DNA from: Autumnicola sp041679265
Lineage (GTDB): Bacteria; Bacteroidota; Bacteroidia; Flavobacteriales; Flavobacteriaceae
Length of the DNA stretch: 64,000 nt
Direction: 5' to 3'
Assembly: GCF_041679265.1 (NCBI RefSeq)
Contig: NZ_JBGFSM010000001.1
Location: 248,001 to 312,000, forward strand
Shown here: positions 34,208-44,186 of the stretch, piece after piece
Layout: each line of letters starts with the position of its first letter
Numbering within the stretch: position 1 is the stretch's first letter
Position numbers and translations under genes: made by a program
The notes under the pieces: generated by a model
Databases searched by the model: none
Seen by the model: the letters and a program-made list of their open reading frames with translations, nothing else
What the model was told of the DNA's origin: nothing

Positions 34208-35668
34208 TTAAACAGCAGGCAGGTCTCCCTGGCCTTTTGTGCGCAATTTGGTTTTGCCCATAAGATATTTATCTACATGATATGCTGCTTCCCGGCCTTC
34301 AGAAATTGCCCAAACAATTAGCGATTGCCCCCTGCGCATATCGCCGGCAGCAAAAATGTTGGGTACATTGGTCTGGTATTTTTTATTTGCCTTAATATTA
34401 GTTCTGTTGTCCAGATCCAGGCCAAGTTTTTCACCAAGGGTTTTTTCAGGTCCTGTAAAACCTAAAGCCAGCAACGCGAGGTCACAGGGCCATTCTTTTT
34501 CGGAATCAGGAACTTCCTGAAGTTTTGGCCTGCCATTCTCCCCTTTTACCCATTCGATATTCACAGTTTTAAGGGCGGTAAGTTTTCCGCTCTTATCTTT
34601 AATAAATTCTTTGGTAGAGATACTCCAGTTCCTGTTCACTCCTTCCTGATGGGAAGAACTGGTTTTCAAGGTAAATGGCCAATATGGCCATGGATTATCT
34701 ATGGTTCGTGACTTTGGCGGCATTGGCATAATTTCAAAATTGGTAACAGATTTTGCTCCATGCCGGTTAGAAGTTCCCACACAATCTGAACCTGTATCCC
34801 CGCCACCAATTACAATTACATCTTTACCTTTGGCCTGTAATCTTTCAGTGGTTTCAGCCAGGCCATCTACCACTTCGTTATTTCTTTTAAGAAATTCCAT
34901 GGCCTGTACCACTCCTTCAGCATCTGCTCCCGGAATAGGCAAAGGCCTTTTTTGAGTGGCCCCGCCGCACAGTACAATGGCATCAAATTCCTTCAATTTT
35001 TCAATTTTATAATCCACGCCAACATGAGTATTGGTTTTAAAGGTGATTCCTTCACCTTCCATCACCTCAATACGGCGGTCTATTACATGCTTTTCCATCT
35101 TAAAGTCGGGAATGCCGTATCGCAGTAGACCACCAACTTTTTTATCTCTTTCAAAAACAGTAACAGAATGCCCGGCGCGGTTAAGCTGTTGCGCAGCGGC
35201 CAGGCCTGCCGGGCCAGAACCTACCACGGCTATGGCCTTTCCTGTGCGGTGGGCTGGAGGCTCAGGTTTTATCCAGCCTTCTTTAAAGCCTCTTTCAGCA
35301 ATATACTTCTCGATCATTTCTATGGCCACGGGAGGTTCTATAATGCCAAGAACGCAGGCAGACTCACATGGAGCGGGGCATAAACGCCCGGTAAATTCCG
35401 GAAAATTATTGGTGGTATGCAATATTTTAAGGGCGCGTTTCCAGTCATTCTGGTAAACCGCGTCATTAAAATCCGGAATCAAATTCCCTACTGGGCAACC
35501 GCTGTGGCAAAACGGAATTCCGCAATCCATGCAACGGCCGCCTTGTTTGTTCAATTCTTCATTATCGAGATCCTTGGTAAATTCTGTATAGCTTTTTACC
35601 CTCTCAGGCGCGGCATAGGTTTCTTCTTCAGCTCTTTCGTATTCTAAAAATCCTCTTAATTTTCCCAT
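34208..35668 (-). CDS. gltD: Glutamate synthase small subunit
   Basis: This 486-residue protein is the NADPH/FAD beta subunit of glutamate synthase. The N terminus has the 4Fe-4S cysteines (GRCMDCGIPFCHSGCPVGN near residues 43-61 and LCPAPCESACVLG near 95-107). The first dinucleotide loop is VVGSGPAGLAAAQQL near 148-162, the second VIGGGDTGSDCVGTS near 288-302, and a late AAGDMRRGQSLIVWA near 447-461. It passes electrons from NADPH to the large subunit encoded 2 bp upstream in the transcript. Length and arrangement are normal. Confidence 0.96.
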   Translation of the reverse strand: MGKLRGFLEYERAEEETYAAPERVKSYTEFTKDLDNEELNKQGGRCMDCGIPFCHSGCPVGNLIPDFNDAVYQNDWKRALKILHTTNNFPEFTGRLCPAPCESACVLGIIEPPVAIEMIEKYIAERGFKEGWIKPEPPAHRTGKAIAVVGSGPAGLAAAQQLNRAGHSVTVFERDKKVGGLLRYGIPDFKMEKHVIDRRIEVMEGEGITFKTNTHVGVDYKIEKLKEFDAIVLCGGATQKRPLPIPGADAEGVVQAMEFLKRNNEVVDGLAETTERLQAKGKDVIVIGGGDTGSDCVGTSNRHGAKSVTNFEIMPMPPKSRTIDNPWPYWPFTLKTSSSHQEGVNRNWSISTKEFIKDKSGKLTALKTVNIEWVKGENGRPKLQEVPDSEKEWPCDLALLALGFTGPEKTLGEKLGLDLDNRTNIKANKKYQTNVPNIFAAGDMRRGQSLIVWAISEGREAAYHVDKYLMGKTKLRTKGQGDLPAV

Positions 35669-35670
35669 GC

Positions 35671-38600
35671 TTAAGCTGTTTTAAGTTCTCTTTCGTTCTT
35701 CATTTTCTCTTCTTCAATTTTTTGTAATGCTTTTTTGTATTCCACCGGCATTACTTTTATGAATTTGTTTTTATTTTCTTCCCAGTTATCTAAAATTTCT
35801 CTGGCCACATCACTTTCAGTATAGCGGTAATGGTTTTCTATAAGGCTAAGCAGTTCTTCCTGGTTTTCTTCGGAAGGGTTTTCCAGCCCAATCATTTCCA
35901 TATTGAAATTATTGGAATCCTGGTTATTTTCGGGGTCATAGATGTAAGCAATTCCACCGCTCATTCCTGCGGCAAAATTTCGCCCTATTCTTCCAAGGAT
36001 TACGGCTATCCCGCCGGTCATGTATTCACAGCCATGGTCACCAATACCTTCAATCACGGCTTTTGCGCCTGAATTTCTTACACAGAAGCGTTCGCCGCCA
36101 ATTCCATTTACATAAGCTTCTCCGGCAATCGCTCCATATAATGCCACGTTTCCTATAATGATATTTTCATTGGATTTGAAGGTGGCTTCTGCCGGTTTTC
36201 TTACGGTTAGCGTTGCGCCTGAAAGCCCTTTTCCGAAGTAATCATTGGTGTTGCCAATTACATTAAGCGTAAGCCCACGTGTAGCAAAAGCGCCAAAACT
36301 TTGACCTGCAGATCCCACAAAATTTAGGTTGAGGGTATTTGGCGGAAGCCCGTTTTCCCCATGAATTTTGGAGATTTCATTACTTAATATCGCTCCGGTT
36401 GTACGGTTAATATTGCTGATGGAAAAGTCCAGGCTCATCTTCTCTTTCCTGTAGATAGCGGGATGTGCTTTTCTTAAAATTTCAAAATCAAGCACATTTT
36501 CCAGATTGTGATCCTGTTTTTGTGTGCAGTAAAGCGGCATATCTGGATCAATTTTCGGCTTATAGAGGATATTGGAAAGGTCTATTCCCTGTGCTTTATA
36601 ATGCTGAATTGCTTTGTTCATATCCAGTTTCTGGCTTTGCCCCACCATTTCGTTCACGGTCCTAAAGCCAAGGTCTGCCATGATCTGGCGAAGTTCCTGG
36701 GCAACGAAATACATGAAGTTGATCACATTTTCAGGCGTGCCTTTAAAGTTTTTCCTTAATTCCGGGTCTTGAGTGGCTATTCCCACGGGACAGGTGTTCA
36801 GGTGGCAGGCTCGCATCATAATACATCCGGTGGCCACAAGAGGCGCAGTGGAGAAACCAAATTCTTCAGCTCCAAGTAAACAGGCAATGGCAACGTCGCG
36901 ACCTGTTTTCAGCTGCCCGTCTGCTTCCACCACTATCCTGTTCCGCAAATTATTAAGAAGAAGGGTTTGTTGTGCTTCGGCTATTCCAAGTTCCCATGGG
37001 AGTCCTGCGTGGCGTAAGGAAGTAAGCGGCGAAGCTCCTGTTCCTCCATCGTAACCTGAAATTAGTACTACATCTGCCTTCGCTTTGGCAACCCCGGCGG
37101 CGATAGTACCCACGCCAACTTTAGAAACCAGTTTCACGTTAATACGGGCTTCCCGGTTGGCATTCTTTAAGTCGAAAATAAGCTGCGCCAAATCTTCAAT
37201 ACTATAAATATCATGGTGAGGAGGAGGGGAAATAAGGCCTACATAAGGCGTGGAATTCCTTGTTTTGGCAATATCGGGATTTACCTTTGGGCCTGGCAGT
37301 TGCCCGCCTTCTCCTGGTTTTGCACCCTGTGCCATCTTAATCTGAATTTCCTGCGCGCTGCTTAAATAGTTAATAGATACTCCAAAACGTCCCGAAGCAA
37401 CCTGCTTGATGGCGCTGTTTCTCCAGTTTCCGTCTAAATCTTTATTGAACCTGTTGGCATCTTCTCCTCCTTCGCCAGAATTGCTTTTTCCTTTCATCCG
37501 GTTCATGGCAATCGCAAGGTTTTCATGCGCTTCTTTACTGATGGATCCAAAAGACATCGCACCGGTTTTAAACCTTTTTACAATCTCTGTCCAGGGTTCC
37601 ACTTCATCTAAAGGTACGGGATTAAGATCGCGAAACTTAAACATTCCGCGTAGCGTCATCAGATTTTTGGACTGCTCGTTGATAATAGCAGCATATTCCT
37701 CATAACTTTTAGGATTATTCTGTTTTACCGCCTGCTGAAGTTTGGCCACGCTGGCAGGATTAAACATGTGCCGCTCGCCGTTTCTTCGCCACCTGTAGTC
37801 CCCGCCAATTTCAAGGTCGAGTCCTTCTTCAGTTTCCGGCGGATTAAATGCGCTGTCAAAGCGTTTTTGGATTTCTCTTTCAATTTCATATAGACCAATC
37901 CCTTCAATCCTTGTAGGGGTATTGGTAAAATATTTATCTACAAACTTGCGGTTTAAACCGAGAATTTCAAAAATCTGTGAACCGCGGTAAGAGTGCAGGG
38001 TGGAAATCCCAATTTTGTTCATGATTTTAACAATGCCTTTTCCAATAGCTTTATTAAAATTCTGAACGGCAATTTCGGGATCTTCTGTTTCTATGTCTTT
38101 TGATTCTGCCAGTTTGTAGATAATCTCGTTTACCATGTATGGATTAATCGCACTTGCACCATATCCAAATAATAAGGCAAAATGATGTGGTTCACGAGGT
38201 TCAGCAGATTCAATTACAATCCCAAAACTGGATCTTCTGTGATGCTTTTTAAGACGGTGGTGCACAAAAGAGCAGGCAAGAAGAGAAGGAATTGGTGCAA
38301 GGCTGGAGGAAACATTCCGGTCTGAAAGGATAATGGCATTACAGCCATTATCTACCGCTTTTTTAATTTCCAGCACAATTTCATCAAGTCTGGTTTCTAA
38401 TCCGTTAAGGCCTTTTTCGGCTTCATATAAAATGGAAATAGAAGTCGCTTTAAAATCTGGGTGATTTATATATTTAATCTTATCCAGATCTTCATTGGAG
38501 ATTACCGGATTCTGTATTCTTAATTTCTTACAATTCTCTGGAATAATATCAAAAATATTGCGGTCTGCCCCAATGGCCAGGCTGATATCTGTAACGATTT

Positions 38601-40191
38601 CTTCCCTTATTCCATCAAGCGGCGGATTGGTAACCTGGGCAAACAATTGCTTAAAATAGTTAAACAGCAGCTGTGGTTTATCTGATAGTACGGCTAAAGG
38701 AATATCGGCACCCATAGATCCTATTGCTTCCTTGCCACCTACAGCCATGGGAGTAATAATGGTTTTAATATCCTCAATAGTATAACCAAACAGTTTTTGC
38801 CGGATCATAAAATCTTCCTTTTCAACCGGGGTTTTGTTCCCGGTATAAGGTACTTCTGCTAAAGGCAGCAAATTTTCATCCAGCCATTTTCTATATGGAA
38901 GTTTGGAAACAATTTCTGTTTTTACTTCTTCATCCCCAATAATGCGCCCTTCATTCATATCTACAAGAAACATTTTCCCGGGTTCAAGCCTGCCGTGCAG
39001 CTCCACATTTTCCGGCTTTATGTCTATAACCCCGGTTTCAGAAGACATCACCACATAACCGTCTTTGGTCACGGTATAGCGTGATGGGCGCAAACCATTT
39101 CTATCCAGTAAGGCGCCAATGTAATTCCCATCGGTAAACGGGATGGAAGCCGGGCCGTCCCAGGGCTCCATGATACAGGCATTGTACTCGTAAAAAGCTT
39201 TTTTATCTTCTGTCATGGAAGGATTTTTCTCCCAGGCTTCAGGCACCATCATCATAATGGCTTCCGGCAGTGATCTTCCGGTTTGCAGCAATAATTCCAG
39301 CACCATATCCATAGATGCGGAATCTGATTTTCCTTCCAGGACAATTGGAGTGATTTCTTTTAAGTCGTCGCCGAATTTTTCGCTTTCAAACAATTCCTCC
39401 CTTGCTTTCATCCGGCTTAAATTTCCCCTAAGGGTATTAATTTCACCGTTGTGGCACATGTATCTAAATGGCTGGGCCAAATCCCATGTTGGAAAAGTAT
39501 TGGTTGAAAATCGCTGGTGTACCAGGGCGAGCTTGGTTACCAGGTCTGGATCATTTAAATCAGGATAATAGGTATTAATGTCCTGTGGCATTAGCAGGCC
39601 TTTATAAATAATCGTATTTGTGGAAAGGCTGGAAACGTAGAAATACTCCGCTTCAGCCAGTTCAGAACCAAATATTTTATGTTCAGTAACTTTTCGGGCA
39701 GCAAAAAGCTTGGCATTAAAAAGTTCTTCAGAAAGTTCTTCTCCTTTTCCTATAAAAATCTGTTCCACCGTGGGTTCAGAAAGGCCTGCAATACTTCCCA
39801 GGCAACTTTTGTCCACCGGCACTTTTCTCCAGCCCAATACTGTTAATCCCTGCCTGGTGATTTCTTTTTCAAAAATTTCCCGACAAATTCTTGCCTGGTT
39901 TGTGGATTTTGGCAGGAAAGTCATTCCCACCGCGTAAGATTTAAAATCAGGAATTTCAAAATCACATGCTTTCTTAAAAAAGTCATGTGGAATTTCAATC
40001 AGGATCCCTGCACCATCACCTGTTTTACCATCTGCGCTAACGGCACCACGGTGTTCCAGCCTGATGAGAATATCCAGGGCTTTGTGTATGATATCGTTGG
40101 TTCGCTTCCCCTTTAAATTACATATAAATCCTGCTCCGCAGTTATCGCGCTCGAACTCTGGGGAATAGAGTCCCTGTTGTTTTGGTGTCAT
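35671..40191 (-). CDS. gltB: Glutamate synthase large subunit
   Basis: This 1506-residue protein has the standard four-part layout: N-terminal class II glutaminase domain starting near Cys 18 (DNCGAGFICNLKG), central domain, FMN-binding synthase domain (GAKPGEGGQLPGPKVNPDIA near residue 965) and C-terminal beta-helix domain rich in Gly. The GYDGGTGASPLTSLRHAG segment near 1055 belongs to the FMN site. A 3Fe-4S cysteine group (CIMMRACHLNTCPVGIATQD near 1130) is present. It makes two glutamates from glutamine and 2-oxoglutarate with electrons from GltD. A promoter-like site lies upstream at 40217-40247. Confidence 0.97.
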   Translation of the reverse strand: MTPKQQGLYSPEFERDNCGAGFICNLKGKRTNDIIHKALDILIRLEHRGAVSADGKTGDGAGILIEIPHDFFKKACDFEIPDFKSYAVGMTFLPKSTNQARICREIFEKEITRQGLTVLGWRKVPVDKSCLGSIAGLSEPTVEQIFIGKGEELSEELFNAKLFAARKVTEHKIFGSELAEAEYFYVSSLSTNTIIYKGLLMPQDINTYYPDLNDPDLVTKLALVHQRFSTNTFPTWDLAQPFRYMCHNGEINTLRGNLSRMKAREELFESEKFGDDLKEITPIVLEGKSDSASMDMVLELLLQTGRSLPEAIMMMVPEAWEKNPSMTEDKKAFYEYNACIMEPWDGPASIPFTDGNYIGALLDRNGLRPSRYTVTKDGYVVMSSETGVIDIKPENVELHGRLEPGKMFLVDMNEGRIIGDEEVKTEIVSKLPYRKWLDENLLPLAEVPYTGNKTPVEKEDFMIRQKLFGYTIEDIKTIITPMAVGGKEAIGSMGADIPLAVLSDKPQLLFNYFKQLFAQVTNPPLDGIREEIVTDISLAIGADRNIFDIIPENCKKLRIQNPVISNEDLDKIKYINHPDFKATSISILYEAEKGLNGLETRLDEIVLEIKKAVDNGCNAIILSDRNVSSSLAPIPSLLACSFVHHRLKKHHRRSSFGIVIESAEPREPHHFALLFGYGASAINPYMVNEIIYKLAESKDIETEDPEIAVQNFNKAIGKGIVKIMNKIGISTLHSYRGSQIFEILGLNRKFVDKYFTNTPTRIEGIGLYEIEREIQKRFDSAFNPPETEEGLDLEIGGDYRWRRNGERHMFNPASVAKLQQAVKQNNPKSYEEYAAIINEQSKNLMTLRGMFKFRDLNPVPLDEVEPWTEIVKRFKTGAMSFGSISKEAHENLAIAMNRMKGKSNSGEGGEDANRFNKDLDGNWRNSAIKQVASGRFGVSINYLSSAQEIQIKMAQGAKPGEGGQLPGPKVNPDIAKTRNSTPYVGLISPPPHHDIYSIEDLAQLIFDLKNANREARINVKLVSKVGVGTIAAGVAKAKADVVLISGYDGGTGASPLTSLRHAGLPWELGIAEAQQTLLLNNLRNRIVVEADGQLKTGRDVAIACLLGAEEFGFSTAPLVATGCIMMRACHLNTCPVGIATQDPELRKNFKGTPENVINFMYFVAQELRQIMADLGFRTVNEMVGQSQKLDMNKAIQHYKAQGIDLSNILYKPKIDPDMPLYCTQKQDHNLENVLDFEILRKAHPAIYRKEKMSLDFSISNINRTTGAILSNEISKIHGENGLPPNTLNLNFVGSAGQSFGAFATRGLTLNVIGNTNDYFGKGLSGATLTVRKPAEATFKSNENIIIGNVALYGAIAGEAYVNGIGGERFCVRNSGAKAVIEGIGDHGCEYMTGGIAVILGRIGRNFAAGMSGGIAYIYDPENNQDSNNFNMEMIGLENPSEENQEELLSLIENHYRYTESDVAREILDNWEENKNKFIKVMPVEYKKALQKIEEEKMKNERELKTA

Positions 40192-40216
40192 AGCCGTCCT
40201 CCTTAAATTATTACTA

Positions 40217-40247
40217 CAAAAATATCTTTTTTCGTAAAGAATATAAA
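40217..40247 (-). promoter_or_regulatory. Candidate gltBD promoter
   Basis: Read on the minus strand the -7 box is TATTTTTG (40224-40217), matching TANNTTTG. A -33 box TTTA (40247-40244) lies 19 bases away and differs from TTTG by one base. The predicted start of transcription is about 20 bases upstream of the gltB ATG. Confidence 0.5.
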
Positions 40248-40372
40248 GAGAACAAGGTAAAACAAAAGAAGAAATCCATAAAAAGGAATAAAATCAATTA
40301 TTATTGATAATCTTATATTGCTTCGTTCTTTCTGTTAGGATATTCTTAAAACAAATTAAAGATTTTCATAAA

Positions 40373-40398
40373 ACAAAAAAGCCCCGCAAATGCAGGGC
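40373..40398 (-). terminator. Rho-independent terminator of the acyl-CoA dehydrogenase gene
   Basis: On the minus strand GCCCTGC (40398-40392), loop ATTT, then GCGGGGC (40387-40381) form a 7-bp stem with one G-U pair. It is followed by TTTTTTGTTT. It lies about 25 bp after the acyl-CoA dehydrogenase stop and ends that transcript before gltB. Confidence 0.85.
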
Positions 40399-40422
40399 CA
40401 GGAATATTTCAGTGACGTTTAT

Positions 40423-41565
40423 TTACTCATGAAGTACACTTCTTGAAATAACGATCTTCTGAATTTCTGAAGTTCCTTCATAAATCTGGGTAATCTTTGC
40501 GTCTCTCATGAGCCGCTCTACATGGTATTCTTTTACATATCCATTTCCGCCGTGAACCTGTACCGCCTCAATGGTGACCTCCATAGCAGTTTTAGAAGCA
40601 AATAGCTTAGCCATTGCGCCAGAGAGATCGTAATTATTGCCATTATCCTTATCCCATGCCGCTTTCATTACTAAATGCCGGGCAGCTTCTATGTTTGTAT
40701 GCATATCGGCTAATTTAAAAGCGATTGCCTGATGGTTGCAAATCTCGGTGCCAAAAGCCTTTCTTTGTTTAGAATAATCTTTGGCCAGTTCATAAGCCCC
40801 GGATGCGATTCCCAAGGCCTGGGCAGCAATCCCAATCCTACCGCCGGATAATGTTTTCATGGCGAATTTAAAGCCAAAACCGTCTTCCCCAATCCTGTTT
40901 TCCTTGGGCACTTTTACATCATTAAAGTTTAGAGAATGGGTATCACTCCCTCTAATTCCAAGTTTTTGCTCTTTTGGCCCCACTTCAAAACCTTCCCAGC
41001 CTTTTTCTACAATAAAGGCATTGATGCCTTTATGCTTTTTCTCCCGGTCTGTTTGTGCAATAACGATATAAAAATCGGCAGAATTACCGTTGGTAATCCA
41101 GTTTTTGGTGCCGTTAAGCACGTAATGGTCACCTTTGTCTATAGCAGTTGTTTTTTGGGAAGTAGCATCGCTTCCCGCTTCGGGTTCAGAGAGGCAAAAA
41201 GCCCCAAGGGCTTCTCCCGTAGTAAGCCGGGAAAGGTATTTTTGTTTAAGTTCTACAGAGCCAAAGGTTTCCAGTCCCCAGCATACCAAAGAATTATTTA
41301 CAGACATAACCACAGAAGCAGAGGCATCAATTTTAGAAATTTCTTCCATAGCAAGAACATAAGAAACGGTATCCATCCCGCCACCTCCATATTCTGGAGA
41401 AGCCATCATGCCCAGAAAACCCAGTTCCCCCATTTTTTTTACCTGTTCTTTGGGAAATTCCTGCTTTTCATCTCGCTCAATTACTCCCGGGAGCAATTCA
41501 CTTTTGGCAAAATCACGGGCAGCGTCCCGAATCATGATATGTTCTTCTGTGAGTTTAAAATCCAT
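40423..41565 (-). CDS. Acyl-CoA dehydrogenase
   Basis: The 380-residue protein is a typical short/medium-chain acyl-CoA dehydrogenase. FAD-binding segments are FCLSEPEAGSDATSQKTTA near residues 122-140 and WITNGNSADFYIVIAQ near 156-171. The catalytic glutamate is in the late IYEGTSEIQKIVISR near 362-376. It introduces a double bond into acyl-CoA with electrons passed to ETF. Which acyl chain it prefers, or whether it serves branched-chain amino-acid breakdown, is not clear. It stands alone and is bounded by its own promoter and terminator. Confidence 0.94.
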   Translation of the reverse strand: MDFKLTEEHIMIRDAARDFAKSELLPGVIERDEKQEFPKEQVKKMGELGFLGMMASPEYGGGGMDTVSYVLAMEEISKIDASASVVMSVNNSLVCWGLETFGSVELKQKYLSRLTTGEALGAFCLSEPEAGSDATSQKTTAIDKGDHYVLNGTKNWITNGNSADFYIVIAQTDREKKHKGINAFIVEKGWEGFEVGPKEQKLGIRGSDTHSLNFNDVKVPKENRIGEDGFGFKFAMKTLSGGRIGIAAQALGIASGAYELAKDYSKQRKAFGTEICNHQAIAFKLADMHTNIEAARHLVMKAAWDKDNGNNYDLSGAMAKLFASKTAMEVTIEAVQVHGGNGYVKEYHVERLMRDAKITQIYEGTSEIQKIVISRSVLHE

Positions 41566-41600
41566 ATATAAAATTTTTAGGAAAAATCATTTTTGCCAGC

Positions 41601-41608
41601 CAAAGATA
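41601..41608 (-). promoter_or_regulatory. Candidate promoter box of the acyl-CoA dehydrogenase gene
   Basis: The minus strand reads TATCTTTG at 41608-41601, a full match to the TANNTTTG -7 box. ATTG lies 20 bases upstream (one base longer than ideal and one mismatch). The start codon is 35 bp away. Confidence 0.45.
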
Positions 41609-41655
41609 ACTTTTTGATACCTAATTTTCAATCGGTATTAACTAATTTTACGAAT

Positions 41656-42720
41656 ATGAAAAAAAATCAGTTTAGGCTCCTTGGGGTAATGTCTGGCACC
41701 TCTTTAGACGGAGTAGACGTTGTTGCTGTACAATTTGATTTTAATTCCACAACAAGGTATAAAATATTACACGCCGCCACCATTTCTTATGATAAATTAT
41801 GGAAACAAAAACTTTCTTCGGCTGTAAATCTTCAGGAAGAGGAGCTTGCGCATTTCAATTTTGCCTACACCCGTTATCTTGGCCATATTCTAAAGGATTT
41901 TATCAGGAAATATGAACTAAAAGAACTGGACGCCATTTGTAGCCATGGCCATACGGTTAAACATGAGCCGCAAAATAAGTACACCCTTCAAATTGGCAAT
42001 TTAGAAGAGCTGGCTCAAATCACCGGGCAAAAGGTAGTTTGTGATTTCAGGGTCCAGGATGTAAAGCTGGGCGGGCAGGGAGCGCCGCTGGTTCCTGTTG
42101 GAGACAAATTGCTTTTTGCTGAATATGATTACTGCCTTAACCTGGGAGGTTTTGCCAATATTTCTACAGAAGAAAATAACCAGAGAATCGCGTATGATCT
42201 TTGCGCTGTGAATACGGTATTGAATTATTATGCTGAAAAGTTGGGCCACGAATACGATGAAGGCGGAAAAATAGCAGCTTCAGGAAATTTAATTAAAGCT
42301 TTATACGAGCAGTTAAATTCCAAAGAATACTATACGGCAAAATTCCCGAAATCCCTGGGTATAGAGTGGGTGAATATGGAAATATTCCCATTGATCTCTC
42401 AATTTAAAAATAACATTCCTGATGTGCTTCATACCTATACCAAACATATTGCTTTCCAGATTTCAGCAGCAGTGAAAACTTCTCCTGAAGCAAAAGTGCT
42501 GGTGACCGGCGGTGGCGCTTTTAATGATTTCCTGATGCAGGAATTAAGAAAAAAATGTTCTGCTCAATTTGTGCTTCCTTCCGCAGCGCTTATCAACTTT
42601 AAAGAAGCACTGATTTTTGCCTTTCTGGGAGCTTTAAGATTAAGAGGAGAAAACAATATATTAAAATCTGTAACCGGGGCTGAAAAAGATCATAGTTCAG
42701 GCGTAATTTTCCTTCCTTAA
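41656..42720 (+). CDS. anmK: Anhydro-N-acetylmuramic acid kinase
   Basis: The frame is open further upstream, but the protein begins with MKKNQFRLLGVMSGTSLDGV, so I place the start at 41656 (354 residues). AnmK motifs are the ATP-side VMSGTSLDGVDVV near 11-23, DLCAVNTVLNYYAEKLGHEYDEGG split around residues 177-200 and VLVTGGGAFNDFLMQELR near 282-299. It converts cell-wall-derived 1,6-anhydroMurNAc to MurNAc-6-phosphate. No murQ etherase is nearby. It is divergent from the acyl-CoA dehydrogenase. Confidence 0.95.
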   Translation: MKKNQFRLLGVMSGTSLDGVDVVAVQFDFNSTTRYKILHAATISYDKLWKQKLSSAVNLQEEELAHFNFAYTRYLGHILKDFIRKYELKELDAICSHGHTVKHEPQNKYTLQIGNLEELAQITGQKVVCDFRVQDVKLGGQGAPLVPVGDKLLFAEYDYCLNLGGFANISTEENNQRIAYDLCAVNTVLNYYAEKLGHEYDEGGKIAASGNLIKALYEQLNSKEYYTAKFPKSLGIEWVNMEIFPLISQFKNNIPDVLHTYTKHIAFQISAAVKTSPEAKVLVTGGGAFNDFLMQELRKKCSAQFVLPSAALINFKEALIFAFLGALRLRGENNILKSVTGAEKDHSSGVIFLP

Positions 42721-42759
42721 ATATAAGATAGATTTATGAACGGCCGCTTTAGAGTTTTT

Positions 42760-42767
42760 TATATTTG
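42760..42767 (+). promoter_or_regulatory. -7 box upstream of the glutamate dehydrogenase gene
   Basis: TATATTTG matches the TANNTTTG consensus and lies 53 bp before the ATG at 42821. The -33 side shows TTTATG rather than TTTG, at about 22 bases, so the match is partial. Confidence 0.4.
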
Positions 42768-42820
42768 CCCCGGCTGTTTCGCCTTAAAACTGAAACAAAT
42801 TAATTGAATAAACACACGTA

Positions 42821-44047
42821 ATGAAAGACCTTCTAAATTTATATCAAAATAAAGAACCAGAAATAGTATTTAACTGGAAAGATCCTGAAACCGAGGCCGA
42901 GGGCTGGACGGTGATCAATTCCCTAAGGGGAGGTGCCGCAGGAGGGGGAACCAGGATGCGCCAGGGGCTGGATATGAACGAGGTGCTATCTTTGGCCAAG
43001 ACCATGGAGGTGAAATTTACCGTTTCTGGCCCTGCAATTGGAGGGGCTAAATCAGGGATTAATTTTGACCCTAAAGATCCGCGAAAAAAAGGAGTTTTGG
43101 AACGCTGGTATAAAGCCGTTTCTCCTTTGCTGAAGAGTTACTACGGCACCGGCGGCGATTTAAATGTAGATGAAATTAATGAAGTTATCCCCATTACGGA
43201 GAACTGCGGCGTATGGCACCCACAGGAAGGAGTCTTTAACGGCCATTTTCAACCTTCGGAAGCCGATAAAATTAATCGAATAGGCCAGCTGCGGCAGGGA
43301 GTGATAAAGGTTCTGGAAAATACTGCGTACTCTCCCGATGTTAGCCGTAAATATACCGTAGCCGATATGATTACGGGTTTTGGAGTAGCTGAAGCAGTAC
43401 ATCATTTTTATGAGATTTACGGAGGCAACATGAAAGGGAAAAAAGCAATAGTGCAGGGCTTTGGAAATGTAGGTTCTGCCGCGGCCTACTACCTGGCGCA
43501 GAAAGGCGCTAAAGTAGTAGGAATTATTGACCGTGCCGGAGGGGTGATAAATAAAGAAGGTTTTAGTTTTGAAGAAATCAAGGAAATGTTCCTTAATAAG
43601 GATGGAAATGTTTTAAGACATCCTGAAATGATTCCTTTTGAAGAAATCAATGAGAAAATTTGGGGTTTGGAAGCTGAAATTTTTGCTCCGTGTGCCGCTT
43701 CAAGGTTGGTGACCAAAGAACAAATTACAAGAATGATCAATTCTAAACTGGAAGTTATTTCCTGTGGGGCCAACGTGCCGTTTGCCGATAAGGAAATATT
43801 TTTTGGACCTATAATGGAATATACCGATGAGCGTGTAAGCCTTATTCCCGATTTTATTTCCAACTGCGGGATGGCACGTGTTTTTGCCTATTTTATGGAA
43901 CGTAGGGTGCAAATGACTGATGAGGCAATCTTTAATGATACTTCTATAACCATAAAAAACGCCATCCAGGATTCATATAACAATAACAACAGCCGGACCA
44001 ACATAAGCAAAAGTGCTTTTGAAGTCGCGCTAAAGCAACTTGTGTAG
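42821..44047 (+). CDS. Glu/Leu/Phe/Val dehydrogenase (glutamate dehydrogenase)
   Basis: The 408-residue protein has both halves of the family: the substrate domain with GGAAGGGTRMRQG near residues 37-49, GGAKSGINFDP near 73-83 and GTGGDLNVDE near 109-118, and the Rossmann domain with VQGFGNVGSAAAYYLAQKGA near 210-229. It interconverts glutamate and 2-oxoglutarate with NAD(P)+. Together with gltBD upstream it links ammonia assimilation to the same part of the chromosome. It is slightly shorter than the 450-residue hexameric GDH. Leucine-type specificity is possible. Confidence 0.93.
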   Translation: MKDLLNLYQNKEPEIVFNWKDPETEAEGWTVINSLRGGAAGGGTRMRQGLDMNEVLSLAKTMEVKFTVSGPAIGGAKSGINFDPKDPRKKGVLERWYKAVSPLLKSYYGTGGDLNVDEINEVIPITENCGVWHPQEGVFNGHFQPSEADKINRIGQLRQGVIKVLENTAYSPDVSRKYTVADMITGFGVAEAVHHFYEIYGGNMKGKKAIVQGFGNVGSAAAYYLAQKGAKVVGIIDRAGGVINKEGFSFEEIKEMFLNKDGNVLRHPEMIPFEEINEKIWGLEAEIFAPCAASRLVTKEQITRMINSKLEVISCGANVPFADKEIFFGPIMEYTDERVSLIPDFISNCGMARVFAYFMERRVQMTDEAIFNDTSITIKNAIQDSYNNNNSRTNISKSAFEVALKQLV

Positions 44048-44083
44048 ACCAATGAGCTGATGTTAACAATTATTCCTGGCAAC

Positions 44084-44109
44084 AGGAGGTAATTTATTGA
44101 AAGCCTCCT
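44084..44109 (+). terminator. Weak hairpin after the glutamate dehydrogenase gene
   Basis: AGGAGG (44084-44089) and CCTCCT (44104-44109) can form a six-base-pair stem with a 14-base loop, followed by CTTTATTTT. The stem is short and the T run broken, so I rate it as tentative. Confidence 0.4.
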
Positions 44110-44120
44110 CTTTATTTTAC

Positions 44121-44128
44121 TAAATTTG
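44121..44128 (+). promoter_or_regulatory. -7 box upstream of exbB
   Basis: TAAATTTG matches TANNTTTG and lies 58 bp before the ATG at 44187. A TATTG at about the -33 position (44095-44099) gives a partial second box. Confidence 0.4.
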
Positions 44129-44186
44129 GCTACAATTAAATACAATTTGTCACGTTACTTTAAAAACCCCTAATTAAACAAACAGT

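Noticed and set aside
40936..41571. 211-codon plus-strand ORF opposite acyl-CoA dehydrogenase
   Set aside because: The dehydrogenase is unambiguous, and the antisense protein shows no family pattern.
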